Below, in pieces: positions 1 through 8,868 of a DNA stretch of 64,000 nt. The number at the start of each line of letters is the position of its first letter. The first letter of the stretch is position 1. Source of the DNA: Rhodocytophaga rosea (GTDB taxonomy: Bacteria; Bacteroidota; Bacteroidia; Cytophagales; 172606-1); NCBI RefSeq assembly GCF_010119975.1, contig NZ_CP048222.1, forward strand, positions 7,850,501 to 7,914,500. The letters are read 5' to 3'. The notes below the pieces were generated by a model. It was given only the letters and a program-made list of their open reading frames with translations. It was not told the origin of the DNA and did no database searches. The translations under genes were made by a program, and so were the position numbers.

Positions 1-533
1 TTTTCTGTTTTTGTCGCAAACGTATGATGAATAGGCAGCAACACTTCGGCTACAATCCGGATATCAAGTTCATACAACAGATCGATGGTTTCATTCACAA
101 TGCCTTCCCGGTTATTTTCAATCGGAACCACTCCAAATCTCACCCTGCCGGTATCAACGCTTTCAAACACCGAACGGATGCTGGGCAAAGAAATATAATC
201 ACTCATGGCACCAAACCGGCTTTCAGCCGCCTGGTGGGTAAAGCTTCCCTCCGGACCCAGGAATGAAATGCGTTCTGGAAGTTCCAGATTCCGGCTCACG
301 GCAAAAATCTCCAGGTAAATCGCTTCAATCGCCGACCGGTTCAGCAATTTTCCTTTACTATGTTCGGTCAGCCGGTCAATAATAGATTTTTCGCGTTCGG
401 GCCGGTAAATAACTGTATTGGTGGTGCGTTTTAAATTGCCAACTTCCTTTACAATTTCCATCCGCTGATTAAGCAGTTGCAGCATCTGGTTATCAATCAG
501 GTCGATCTGTTGCCGGAGTTCTTCTAAGGTCAT
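1..533 (-). CDS. pheA: Bifunctional chorismate mutase / prephenate dehydratase (P-protein), 3' part cut by window edge
   Basis: Reading the minus strand from the ATG at 533-531 gives an open frame to the window edge (about 177 residues). The first ~85 residues look like an AroQ-type chorismate mutase (MTLEELRQQIDLIDNQMLQL..., with the downstream helix containing REREK-like basic residues). From about residue 90 the prephenate dehydratase domain begins with FLGPEGSFTH and continues with VVPIENNREGIVNE, the conserved substrate-binding region. The enzyme converts chorismate to phenylpyruvate for phenylalanine synthesis in the cytoplasm. The C-terminal part of the dehydratase and any ACT domain lie outside the window. 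It is 138 bp downstream of parE on the same strand. No Phe-rich leader peptide was seen in that gap. Confidence 0.93.
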   Translation of the reverse strand, partial: MTLEELRQQIDLIDNQMLQLLNQRMEIVKEVGNLKRTTNTVIYRPEREKSIIDRLTEHSKGKLLNRSAIEAIYLEIFAVSRNLELPERISFLGPEGSFTHQAAESRFGAMSDYISLPSIRSVFESVDTGRVRFGVVPIENNREGIVNETIDLLYELDIRIVAEVLLPIHHTFATKTE

Positions 534-671
534 AGCGTGAGTTATACTTGGGTTTAAATTCTTCCACTAAACTATTGAAACTATCCTGCAAAAAACAAAA
601 TCGACCTATATACTCATAATTTTCAGCCTTATTTTATTCATCCTTCTTGTTAAATCAGGGATTTAACTATT

Positions 672-2576
672 TTATGCTGCGCCAGCCTCAAGTGGCAGAT
701 TATCATCATTGGCCAGGTCTTTCTCTATGCGAAGGTTTTCAATAATAAACTTCTGGCGTTCCGGTGTATTTTTACCCATATAATAACTCAGCAGTTTAGA
801 GATAGAGGTATCCTTGTGCAGAATAATTGGTTCCAGGCGCATATCCTCTCCGATGAAGTCTTTAAATTCATTGGGTGAAATTTCTCCCAGTCCTTTAAAT
901 CTGGTGATCTCAGGTTTTGGTCCCAGCTTTTTAATTGCTTTCTGCCGTTCTTCGTCGGTATAACAATAGATGGTGTCTTTCTTATTGCGTACCCTGAATA
1001 AAGGAGTTTCCAGTATATACAGATGCCCGTTCCGGACCAGATCCGGGAAGAATTGCAGAAAGAACGTAAGCATCAGCAAGCGGATGTGCATGCCATCTAC
1101 ATCAGCATCGGTAGCAATCACGATTTTATTGTAACGCAAGGTTTCCATGCCATCTTCAATGTCGAGGGCATGCTGCAATAAGTTAAATTCTTCGTTCTCG
1201 TATACGATTTTCTTGGTCAGGCCAAAGCAGTTCAACGGTTTCCCACGTAAGCTGAATACGGCCTGGTGCTGCACATTCCTGGAAATGGTAATAGAGCCGC
1301 TGGCTGAATCTCCTTCTGTAATGAAGAGGGTAGTTTCATAGCGTTTATCTTCCGGATTGTTCTTATCTACCTTGATCACATCGTTATAATGAATGTGGCA
1401 ATCGCGGAGTTTTTTGTTGTGTAGGTTTGCTTTTTTCGCCCGCTCATTCGCCAGTTTTTTGATACCGGCAATATCCTTGCGTTCCCGTTCCGATTGCTGA
1501 ATGCGTTTTTTTAGCGCATCCGCTGTCTCTTTATTTTTATGGAGGTAGTTATCCAGGTTCTTTTTAATAAAATCTCCCACAAAGGATCGTACACTTTGCC
1601 CTTCAGGCGCCATATTAATAGAACCTAATTTTGTTTTGGTCTGGGATTCGAACACTGGTTCCTGTACCCGCACACTAATCGCTCCTACAATAGAAGCCCG
1701 GATGTCAGAAGCTTCAAATTTTTCTTTGAAAAAATCCCTCACCGTCTCTACTATTGCTTCCCGCATCGCAGCAAGGTGCGTTCCGCCCTGGGTAGTATAC
1801 TGTCCGTTTACAAACGAGTAATACTCCTCGCCATATTCATTTCCATGGGTAAGGGCAATTTCAATGTCATCGCCTTTCAGGTGGATAATAGGATACCGGA
1901 GGCTTTCTATATTTGTTTTCCGTTGTAAAAGGTCTAATAAACCATTCTGGGAAAAAAACTTTTGCCCATTGAAATTGATAGTAAGTCCCGCATTCAGAAA
2001 AGCATAGTTCCAGATCTGGTTTTCAAGGAACTGGGGTATAAACCGGTAATTTTTAAAAACTGTATTATCCGGTTCGAAAATGATCATCGTTCCATTCCGC
2101 TGCGTAGTAGGCGTTTCGTTACTTTCCTTAGTAAGTATACCTTGTTGAAATTCAGCTATTTTAGTTTTACCATCCCGGTAAGACTGTACTTTAAAATAGT
2201 TAGATAAGGCATTTACTGCTTTGGTTCCTACGCCATTCAAGCCAACTGATTTCTGAAAAGCGCCGGAATCATATTTTCCACCCGTATTGATCTTGGAAAC
2301 ACAATCAATCACTTTTCCTAAGGGTATTCCCCGGCCATAATCGCGCACTTCCACCCTGTGTTCAGAAATGTTCACTTCGATGGTTTTCCCAAACCCCATC
2401 ACGTGTTCATCTATAGAATTGTCGATAACTTCTTTTACAAGCACATAAATGCCATCGTCCTGAGAGGAGCCATCGCCTAGTTTGCCAATGTACATACCAG
2501 GTCGCAGGCGGATATGTTCCCGCCAGTCAAGAGATCTAATGCTGTCTTCGTTGTAATTATGTGGTGCGTCGGCCAT
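672..2576 (-). CDS. parE: DNA topoisomerase IV subunit B (ParE-type, 634 aa)
   Basis: This is the ATPase subunit of a type IIA topoisomerase, which decatenates and relaxes DNA with ParC. The GHKL ATPase comes first: EVIDNSIDE at residues 49-57, DYGRGIPLG around 79-87, and the glycine-rich ATP lid [17 protein letters not shown] around 109-125. The Toprim domain follows, with EGDSASGS around residue 425 and [10 protein letters not shown] around 490, the acidic metal-binding residues. The length and the lack of the proteobacterial GyrB insertion fit ParE of Bacteroidota; GyrB is the main alternative. The ATG at 2574-2576 is the first start ahead of the conserved RPGMYIG. No parC is adjacent in the window; pheA follows instead. 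Confidence 0.9.
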   Translation of the reverse strand: MADAPHNYNEDSIRSLDWREHIRLRPGMYIGKLGDGSSQDDGIYVLVKEVIDNSIDEHVMGFGKTIEVNISEHRVEVRDYGRGIPLGKVIDCVSKINTGGKYDSGAFQKSVGLNGVGTKAVNALSNYFKVQSYRDGKTKIAEFQQGILTKESNETPTTQRNGTMIIFEPDNTVFKNYRFIPQFLENQIWNYAFLNAGLTINFNGQKFFSQNGLLDLLQRKTNIESLRYPIIHLKGDDIEIALTHGNEYGEEYYSFVNGQYTTQGGTHLAAMREAIVETVRDFFKEKFEASDIRASIVGAISVRVQEPVFESQTKTKLGSINMAPEGQSVRSFVGDFIKKNLDNYLHKNKETADALKKRIQQSERERKDIAGIKKLANERAKKANLHNKKLRDCHIHYNDVIKVDKNNPEDKRYETTLFITEGDSASGSITISRNVQHQAVFSLRGKPLNCFGLTKKIVYENEEFNLLQHALDIEDGMETLRYNKIVIATDADVDGMHIRLLMLTFFLQFFPDLVRNGHLYILETPLFRVRNKKDTIYCYTDEERQKAIKKLGPKPEITRFKGLGEISPNEFKDFIGEDMRLEPIILHKDTSISKLLSYYMGKNTPERQKFIIENLRIEKDLANDDNLPLEAGAA

Positions 2577-3210
2577 ATGCTGCTGAAAGAAATTAAAACT
2601 TTATTGAATGAGCCAGTTTTGAAAGTGATTGCAAATTAAAAAACATTCTTAGATAATAACCAACATTTGTATAATATTTTTATAAAGCAATCATTTGTAA
2701 AGATACCATTTTACTTTCAGATTTTCTATGAATTTTTGATGATTATTGATACTTGCTTATTCTAAAACTCAAACTTTACAATTCGTGAAAAATATTCTGC
2801 ACTATAAAATGTTTAATATATGGTATGGTGTATACTTCAAAATATGTATATAAGTTTTGTTTATATAAACAATTTCTTTTATAGATAAGCTTGCCGGAAT
2901 ACAAAACATAATATGGTTGTAAACCAAAGTTCTGGTTGATTCAATTCATCATCTCCATACAGGCAAATCTCTTTAACATTTCATTAACAAAACTTTGAAT
3001 ACAGGATTATTGGATAGCTGATATAAATTTGTAGTTTTAACTGAAAAATTATACCTATACCATCTCTGATCATAAGCGCATTGCTTATATGTTAAATCTA
3101 AGGCCGCTAAGTATGGATGGGTAACGATTTTACTATTACCAGCTATTCATTTTTAATTGTCCATTTACTAAGGTGCGTCTTCTAAACTTTAAACTCTCCA
3201 ACACAATATT
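2577..3210. other. Divergent intergenic region between parE and the molybdoenzyme cluster
   Basis: This 634-bp stretch is very AT-rich and holds no convincing gene on either strand. It must carry the promoters of the divergent parE and molybdoenzyme genes. On the plus strand TAAATTTG at 3024-3031 matches the Bacteroidota -7 consensus TAnnTTTG. A TTTG at 2994-2997 is upstream, but the 26-bp gap is longer than the usual 19-21 bp, so the -33 assignment is doubtful. No RNA gene or strong hairpin was seen. Confidence 0.6.
3024..3031 (+). promoter_or_regulatory. Candidate -7 promoter element (TAAATTTG) for the molybdoenzyme cluster
   Basis: The octamer matches TAnnTTTG, the -7 consensus known for Bacteroidota sigma-ABfr promoters. 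It lies 180 bp upstream of the first cluster gene on the right strand. No well-spaced -33 TTTG is present, so this is a weak call. Confidence 0.3.
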
Positions 3211-3690
3211 ATGGCTCAATTTACTTTAAACGTCAACGGACAAAAGCATACCGTAGATGTAGATCCACAGATGCCGCTTTTGTGGGTCATACGCGATTTT
3301 GTAGGCTTAACCGGTACTAAGTTTGGCTGTGGGATGGCCCAGTGCGGTGCCTGTACCATTCACTTAGATGGTGCTGCTACCCGTTCTTGTGTGTTGCCGG
3401 TTTCTGCCGTAGCTGGTAAACAAATCACCACCATCGAAGGCCTTTCCACTGATCGCAGTCATCCAGTACAGAAAGCCTGGATCAAAGAACAGGTTCCGCA
3501 ATGTGGGTATTGCCAGTCGGGACAGATCATGTCGGCAGTAGCCTTGCTGAAAAAGAATCCCAAACCGACTGATACGGATATTGATGCAGCCATGCAGGGG
3601 AATATTTGCCGCTGTGGTACCTATCAGCGGATACGCAAAGCGATTCACACCGCTTCTATTGAAATGGGGGCATCTTCAAAAGTTGATTAA
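3211..3690 (+). CDS. [2Fe-2S] small subunit of a xanthine dehydrogenase/isoquinoline oxidoreductase-type molybdoenzyme
   Basis: The 159-residue protein has the two iron-sulfur domains of this family. The plant-ferredoxin-like N-terminal cluster uses Cys40, 45, 48 and 60 ([17 protein letters not shown], then RSC). The helical C-terminal cluster uses Cys98, 101, 133 and 135 (QCGYCQSGQ and ICRCGTYQR). It passes electrons from the molybdenum centre to an acceptor. It has no signal peptide and would be co-exported with a Tat-tagged partner. Only 2 bp separate its stop from the start of the first molybdopterin subunit, so co-translation is likely. There is no FAD subunit in the cluster, as in IorAB-type enzymes, which use a cytochrome as acceptor. 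It resembles IorA, but the substrate cannot be inferred. Confidence 0.93.
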   Translation: MAQFTLNVNGQKHTVDVDPQMPLLWVIRDFVGLTGTKFGCGMAQCGACTIHLDGAATRSCVLPVSAVAGKQITTIEGLSTDRSHPVQKAWIKEQVPQCGYCQSGQIMSAVALLKKNPKPTDTDIDAAMQGNICRCGTYQRIRKAIHTASIEMGASSKVD

Positions 3691-3692
3691 TC

Positions 3693-5876
3693 ATGAACAT
3701 GCTAGACAAACCCTTGAAACGCCGCAAGTTTTTACAGCTCACCGGATTATCCGGTACAGCCTTAGCGCTCGGATTTTATTTTCCTGCGAGTGGCAAAGCC
3801 ATTTCAACTGGTGCTACCTTATATAATATCAGTTCGGTGCCGCCAGCCGGTCTTGAGCTTACTGCATTTATCATCATCGATACAACTGGAAAAATCACAC
3901 TCATTAACCCCCGTCCGGATATGGGGCAGGGTTCTTTCCAGGCGATACCCATGTTATTAGCCGAAGAACTGGAAGTAAACCTGGACCAGGTAGAAATCAG
4001 GCAGTCCGATGGGCGCAGTAAATTCGGTAACCAACTCTCCGGAGGAAGTGGCAGTGTGCGTTCATCCTGGGAACCTCTACGCAAAGCCGGAGCGGCTGCC
4101 AGAGAAATGCTGGTGCAGGCAGCTGCTAATAAGTGGAAGGTGAACATAGCCGATTGTTATGCTGAAGATGGAAAAGTAATCAACAGAAAAAACAAGGCTA
4201 GTTTACCATACGGGCAGCTGGTAGAGGAGGCTGCCAAACTGGAAGTGCCTAAAGAACCCAGGCTCAAAGACCCCAAGGATTTTAAGAAACTCACCAAATC
4301 ACTGCCCCGTCCGGATGTACCTCTGAAAGTGGATGGCACCGCTGTTTTTGGCATCGATGTAAAAGTGCCTGGAATGCTGTATGCTTCTATTGAGCGTTCT
4401 CCGGTCATTCACGGCAAAGTGGTAAAGTTCGACGATAGTAAAGCCAAAGCCATCAAAGGAGTAAAACAGGTACTGCTTGCCGAACGCCCCATGCCGCACA
4501 AAACCACCCAGAGTGTAGCTGTGATTGCCGATCATTACTGGGCTGCATTACAAGGTAGAAAAGCCCTCAGTATCACCTGGGAGGATGGAACATACAATAC
4601 CGTCAGTACAAGTAATTATTTTAATGAATTAAAGGAACTGGCTAAAAGTGAGGGGGCTATCTATAAAGTAGTGGGTAAATTTAAAGAAGCCCTTGCAGGT
4701 GCATCTAAGATTCTGGAAGCCCAGTATGAAACTCCTTTTGCTGCCCATGCGCCGATGGAACCAGAAAATGCAGTGGCTTCTGTAAAAGAAGATAGTTGCG
4801 AAATATGGGCACCAGTACAAGCCCCAGACTGGCTGGTAGGACAAGTGGCTACATACCTGAAAATAAAACCGGAGAATGTAAAAGTAAATGTAACATTCCT
4901 GGGAGGTGCTTTTGGTAGAAAAGCCTATTACGATTATGTATTGGAGGCAGTGTATTTGTCTAAACAGGTAAAAGCGCCGGTTAAACTGATCTGGACCAGA
5001 GAAGATGATACCATGCAGGGACCTTTCCGGCCCGGAATGCTAAGTGTGATGCGGGGAGGAGTAGATCAGAAGGGCAATGTGGTTGCTTTCGAACATAAAG
5101 CGGTTGGTGCTTCTATCCAGCATCAGGTATTTAAAGCCGATTTAAAAGGCAAAGCTGATGATTGGGTCATGGAATGTATTGGTCCTGATTCGAGTCCATA
5201 TGCGTTTGCCAATGCTTCCTATAGCCATATACTGGCAGAAACCGACATTCCTATTGTGTGGTGGCGCTCCGTATATTGTTCAACCAGTGCTTTCGGTCAG
5301 GAATGTTTTGTGGATGAACTCGCCCATGCGGCCGGTAAAGACCCGATGGATTTCCGGATTGCCCTATTTGAAAAAGCGCCCAGGTTTAAGCAGGTCTTAC
5401 AGACTCTAGCCCAGAAATCAGACTGGTATACCAAACTTCCGGCTGGCAAAGCGAGAGGGGTAGCCATAGTAAAATCCTTCGAGAGCATCTGTGCCCATGC
5501 GGTGACTGTAGCAAAAACTGACGAAGGCATTAAAGTGGAGAAGGTGGTTTGTGTGATCGATTGCGGTATGACGGTAAATCAGGATAATGTGAAAGCGCAA
5601 ACGGAAGGCAATATCATTATGGGGATAACGGCTGCTGTAAAGGATCCAATTACCGTTGAGAATGGCAAAACCGTACAGAGTAATTTCCATAACTACCGGG
5701 TATTGCATATCAATGAAGTGCCACAAATGGAAATTCATATTATGCAAAACCAGGAAGCACCTGGTGGCGTAGGAGAACCTGGATTGCCGCCTATTGCGCC
5801 AGCCCTTGCTAATGCAGTGTTTGGCCTTACTGGTAAACGCATCCGCAGGCTTCCTTTCCGCTTAGATAGGGTGTAG
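3693..5876 (+). CDS. Molybdopterin-binding large subunit of a xanthine dehydrogenase-family enzyme (copy 1, Tat-exported)
   Basis: This 727-residue protein is an IorB-like catalytic subunit. A twin-arginine signal (KRRKFLQLTG at residues 9-18, then a hydrophobic stretch ending near ASGKA) marks it for folded export. Recognisable molybdopterin-binding segments include MGQGSFQAIPMLLAEEL, HAPMEPENA, GGAFGRKAYYD, QGPFRPG and the C-terminal GVGEPGLPPIAPALANA. Glu695 in GEPG corresponds to the catalytic glutamate of the family. It is followed 120 bp downstream by a close paralogue. Compared with that paralogue it has GGAFGRK instead of the more usual GGGFGRR, and WWRSVYCSTSAFGQE, so substrate or activity may differ. 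It sits directly behind the Fe-S subunit. Confidence 0.92.
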   Translation: MNMLDKPLKRRKFLQLTGLSGTALALGFYFPASGKAISTGATLYNISSVPPAGLELTAFIIIDTTGKITLINPRPDMGQGSFQAIPMLLAEELEVNLDQVEIRQSDGRSKFGNQLSGGSGSVRSSWEPLRKAGAAAREMLVQAAANKWKVNIADCYAEDGKVINRKNKASLPYGQLVEEAAKLEVPKEPRLKDPKDFKKLTKSLPRPDVPLKVDGTAVFGIDVKVPGMLYASIERSPVIHGKVVKFDDSKAKAIKGVKQVLLAERPMPHKTTQSVAVIADHYWAALQGRKALSITWEDGTYNTVSTSNYFNELKELAKSEGAIYKVVGKFKEALAGASKILEAQYETPFAAHAPMEPENAVASVKEDSCEIWAPVQAPDWLVGQVATYLKIKPENVKVNVTFLGGAFGRKAYYDYVLEAVYLSKQVKAPVKLIWTREDDTMQGPFRPGMLSVMRGGVDQKGNVVAFEHKAVGASIQHQVFKADLKGKADDWVMECIGPDSSPYAFANASYSHILAETDIPIVWWRSVYCSTSAFGQECFVDELAHAAGKDPMDFRIALFEKAPRFKQVLQTLAQKSDWYTKLPAGKARGVAIVKSFESICAHAVTVAKTDEGIKVEKVVCVIDCGMTVNQDNVKAQTEGNIIMGITAAVKDPITVENGKTVQSNFHNYRVLHINEVPQMEIHIMQNQEAPGGVGEPGLPPIAPALANAVFGLTGKRIRRLPFRLDRV

Positions 5877-5882
5877 TTATTG

Positions 5883-5956
5883 GTCAATAGTCTTTGGTCA
5901 GCAGTAAATGATTTATTGGTAAATGAACTTACTAAGTATGGGGAATTTACTGCTGA
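5883..5956. repeat. Dispersed heptad-phased repeat plus 12-bp inverted repeat between the two paralogous subunits
   Basis: Positions 5883-5905 match 53921-53943 (thrB-thrC gap) at 21 of 23 bases, on the same strand. Overlapping it, TCAGCAGTAAAT (5898-5909) is perfectly inverted at 5945-5956, so the transcript could form a 12-bp hairpin between the two molybdopterin-subunit genes. There is no T-run, so a classic terminator is not supported. Confidence 0.7.
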
Positions 5957-5996
5957 TTGTTAAAGAATTATATAGTATTGCCTAAACCTTTTATGT

Positions 5997-8174
5997 ATGG
6001 TAAATAACAATACGACTGCTATTAACCGGCGTTCTTTTATAAAGGTATCCAGTCTGTCTGGAGTTGCTTTAACCTTAGGATTTGCATGGCCTGTAGCTGG
6101 CAAGGAGCGTCAAGCAGTTTTACAACGGATTGATAAAGACACGCCTTCCTCGAAAGAACTCAATCCTTTTGTCATCATTGAGGGTACTGGAAAAATTACG
6201 CTCATGCTGCATAAGCCTGAAATGGGACAGGGCACATACCAGTCTATGCCGGTCATTCTGGCTGAAGAACTGGAAGTCCGTTTGGATCAGGTGGAAATCA
6301 AAATGGCAAAAGCGGATAAGAAGTACGGAGATATGGGGGTAGGCGGTAGCAACAGTGTAAAAGGTTCCTGGATGCTACTTCGTCAGGTCGGTGCAGCTGC
6401 GAGAGAAATGCTCATTGCCGCTGCTGCCCAGACCTGGAATATTCCGGCGGCTGAATGTTATGCCAAAGAAGGAAAAGTATATACGAAAACAGGTTCAAAG
6501 AGTCTTACCTATGGCGAACTGGTAGAAAAAGCCAGCAAACTCGAAGCGCCAAAAGAACCCAGGTTAAAAGATCCTAAAAATTTTAAACTAATTGGTAAAG
6601 CTGTTCCCAGGCCAGACATTCTCAATAAAGTGGATGGCACAGCCCAATTCGGCATCGATGTAAAAGTGCCGGGCATGTTGTATGCTTCCATTGAACGGGC
6701 ACCTGTGTTTCATGCTAAGGTGAAAAATTTAGATGACACTGCTGCCAAAGCGGTACAAGGTGTAAAGCAGGTGTTACCATCTGAAAGAAAGCTCAACAAA
6801 AATACCTTTCATGGAGTAGCGGTGCTGGCCGATAATTACTGGGCAGCCGTTCAAGGGAGAAAAGTATTGAAGATTGAATGGGATAACGCTGATTTTAATC
6901 AAGTTAATACTGGTAGCTTATATAAGAAGTTTAATGACCTGGCAAAAGGTGAAGGACATATATCTCACCAGGCTGGGGATTTTGACAAGACATTTGCTGA
7001 GGCTTCAAAAAAAGTAGAAGCGATCTATGAATTGCCCTTTGCTGCCCATGCTCCTATGGAACCACAGAATACGGTGGCTTATGTACAAGGCGATAAATGC
7101 GAAATATGGTCGCCAACACAAGTACCAGACTGGGCATTGGGTGAGGTAGCCGCTTATCTAAAAATCCCGGCAGAAAATATTACCCTGAACATTACTTTCA
7201 TTGGAGGAGGCTTTGGCCGGAGGCTCTTTTTCGACTCCATCATGGAGGCTGTACATCTTTCCAAACAAGCCAATGCGCCGGTTAAGGTAGTATGGACCCG
7301 GGAGGACGATATGACACAAGGTCCCTTCCGTCCTGGAACACTCAGCAGCCTGAAAGCTGGTCTGGATGCCAGTGGAAAACCGATGGCATTTCAGCACAAA
7401 GTTGTTGCTCCTTCTATTGGCTATGATAACTTTGGCAGCAAAGATCCTCAGCGAAAGGAAGATGAAGGAGCAATGGAAGGCATCAAGGATAGTGCGTATG
7501 AAATTCCGAATATTAAATACAATAACATTTACGCTGAAACTACTATGCCCCTAGGTTGGTGGCGTGCCGTATATTCCACGACTACTGCCTTCGCACATGA
7601 GAGCTTTATAGATGAAATGGCCCATGCCGTAGGCAAAGATCCGGTGGCATTCCGGCTGGGTATGATCGGGAAAAACACCAGGATGAAAAACCTGCTCACC
7701 TTTATGGCTGAAAAAAGCAACTGGAACAAAACAATGCCCAAGGGCTGGGGCAAGGGAGTAGCGATATGGCAGTTCTTCGCCGGGCAAGCTGGGCATGTGG
7801 TGTTTGTTTCTAATACCAATGGAAAACTTAAAATAGAAAAAATTGTTGCCTGTATCGACTGCGGCACAGCTGTAAACCCAGATAATGTGAAAGCGCAGGT
7901 GGAAGGAGCAACCGTTATGGCCTTAATGGCTGCCCTCAAAGACCAGATCACCTTTGAGAATGGCAAAGCAGTGCAGAGTAATTTTCATAATTACCGCATG
8001 ATGCGCATCAATGAAATTCCACCAGTGGAGGTACATATTCTGCCTAGCACAGATAAGCCAGATGGCGTGGGTGAACCTGGTTTACCGCCATTGGCTCCGG
8101 CATTAGGAAATGCAGTTTTTGCCGCTACTGGTAAGCGCATACGTAAATTGCCCTTCAATTTAGAAGAAGTATAA
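5997..8174 (+). CDS. Molybdopterin-binding large subunit of a xanthine dehydrogenase-family enzyme (copy 2, Tat-exported)
   Basis: This 725-residue protein is a paralogue of the preceding gene, similar along its whole length. It has a twin-arginine signal (NRRSFIKVSS near residues 10-19, followed by a hydrophobic stretch). Catalytic-core segments are MGQGTYQSMPVILAEELEV, HAPMEPQNTV, GGGFGRRLFFD, QGPFRPG, PLGWWRAVYSTTTAFAHE and GVGEPGLPPLAPALGNA, with Glu693 as the likely catalytic base. The motifs fit the canonical IorB family better than copy 1. Only one Fe-S subunit gene is present for the two large subunits. Either both large subunits share it, or they form a heterotrimer; the sequence does not decide. 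Confidence 0.92.
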   Translation: MVNNNTTAINRRSFIKVSSLSGVALTLGFAWPVAGKERQAVLQRIDKDTPSSKELNPFVIIEGTGKITLMLHKPEMGQGTYQSMPVILAEELEVRLDQVEIKMAKADKKYGDMGVGGSNSVKGSWMLLRQVGAAAREMLIAAAAQTWNIPAAECYAKEGKVYTKTGSKSLTYGELVEKASKLEAPKEPRLKDPKNFKLIGKAVPRPDILNKVDGTAQFGIDVKVPGMLYASIERAPVFHAKVKNLDDTAAKAVQGVKQVLPSERKLNKNTFHGVAVLADNYWAAVQGRKVLKIEWDNADFNQVNTGSLYKKFNDLAKGEGHISHQAGDFDKTFAEASKKVEAIYELPFAAHAPMEPQNTVAYVQGDKCEIWSPTQVPDWALGEVAAYLKIPAENITLNITFIGGGFGRRLFFDSIMEAVHLSKQANAPVKVVWTREDDMTQGPFRPGTLSSLKAGLDASGKPMAFQHKVVAPSIGYDNFGSKDPQRKEDEGAMEGIKDSAYEIPNIKYNNIYAETTMPLGWWRAVYSTTTAFAHESFIDEMAHAVGKDPVAFRLGMIGKNTRMKNLLTFMAEKSNWNKTMPKGWGKGVAIWQFFAGQAGHVVFVSNTNGKLKIEKIVACIDCGTAVNPDNVKAQVEGATVMALMAALKDQITFENGKAVQSNFHNYRMMRINEIPPVEVHILPSTDKPDGVGEPGLPPLAPALGNAVFAATGKRIRKLPFNLEEV

Positions 8175-8291
8175 ATTTCGTTAATAGGGCAATGAATATT
8201 TGGTATGCTGCTGAACAAATGGCAAGAAAATTGTAACTTCATGGTCTGATTAATATAAAATCAAGTTCAAACCTAACTTTTACTTATTTTC

Positions 8292-8729
8292 ATGAAGTTA
8301 AAATTCTTAGCAGTTCCTTTATTTATTGCCGGCTCATTCGGCTTGTACTCTTTCGATTCCAAGCCTGTAGAACCGGCACCGAAGCAACAAGGAGATCCTT
8401 TAGCCAAGAGTATTGCGGCCGGAAAAACGTTGTACACCACCTATTGCCAGGTATGCCATCAGGAGAATGGTATGGGTATTGAAGGTGCCTTTCCTCCCTT
8501 AGCCAAATCTGACTATCTGATGGGAGATGCTAAACGGGCTATTGGTGTTGTGAAGAATGGCTTACAGGGTGAAGTAACCGTGAATGGAAAAAAATATAAC
8601 AATGTGATGCCTCCACAACCCTTAACGGATGAGCAAGTAGCACAGGTGTTAAATTATGTACGTAATAGCTGGGGCAACAAAGGTAAAATTATTACTACCG
8701 CTGAAGCCAAAGCCGTAGCAAAAAAATAG
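8292..8729 (+). CDS. Exported c-type cytochrome
   Basis: The 145-residue protein has a short signal-like N-terminus (MKLKFLAVPLFIAGSFGLYS) and one haem-binding CQVCH motif (Cys52, Cys55, His56). The likely distal ligand is Met106 in NNVMPPQP, followed by the conserved C-terminal helix LTDEQVAQVLNYVRNSW. This is a class I monohaem cytochrome c of the type found beside IorAB-like molybdenum hydroxylases. It probably accepts electrons from the Fe-S subunit in the periplasm and hands them to the respiratory chain. It lies 117 bp after copy 2 of the large subunit. The lysine-rich C-terminus (KAVAKK) is unremarkable. Confidence 0.9.
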   Translation: MKLKFLAVPLFIAGSFGLYSFDSKPVEPAPKQQGDPLAKSIAAGKTLYTTYCQVCHQENGMGIEGAFPPLAKSDYLMGDAKRAIGVVKNGLQGEVTVNGKKYNNVMPPQPLTDEQVAQVLNYVRNSWGNKGKIITTAEAKAVAKK

Positions 8730-8740
8730 TTAATTTTAGT

Positions 8741-8850
8741 GTCCAACAAAAAGTTACTGAAGAATAGAATTAAAGAATTTTTGAATAAATAGTTTTACTC
8801 TTTTATTCATACCTTCTGTAAATCAACAATTCAGTAATTTTTTGTTGGAC
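8741..8850. repeat. 110-bp element with 22-bp terminal inverted repeats (MITE-like)
   Basis: The arms at 8741-8762 and 8829-8850 are inverted copies matching at 21 of 22 bases (outer end GTCCAACAAAAA). They enclose 66 bp of AT-rich DNA containing a smaller inverted pair, GAATAAA/TTTATTC. No clear target-site duplication flanks it. The element fills most of the gap between the cytochrome c and XdhC genes. It could be a miniature transposable element or a very large mRNA hairpin; no transposase with these ends is in the window. Confidence 0.7.
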
Positions 8851-8868
8851 TCCAACCACCATCTTCCT

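Noticed and set aside
534-671. Phenylalanine leader peptide ahead of pheA
   Set aside because: The only short ORF in this gap has no cluster of Phe codons and no attenuator-like hairpin.
7529-7966. 145-codon minus-strand frame inside the second molybdopterin subunit
   Set aside because: It is a shadow of the conserved catalytic domain on the opposite strand, with no motif of its own.
8842-8868. TTG start of the XdhC gene
   Set aside because: The nine extra codons fall in the inverted-repeat arm; ATG 8869 begins the conserved protein.
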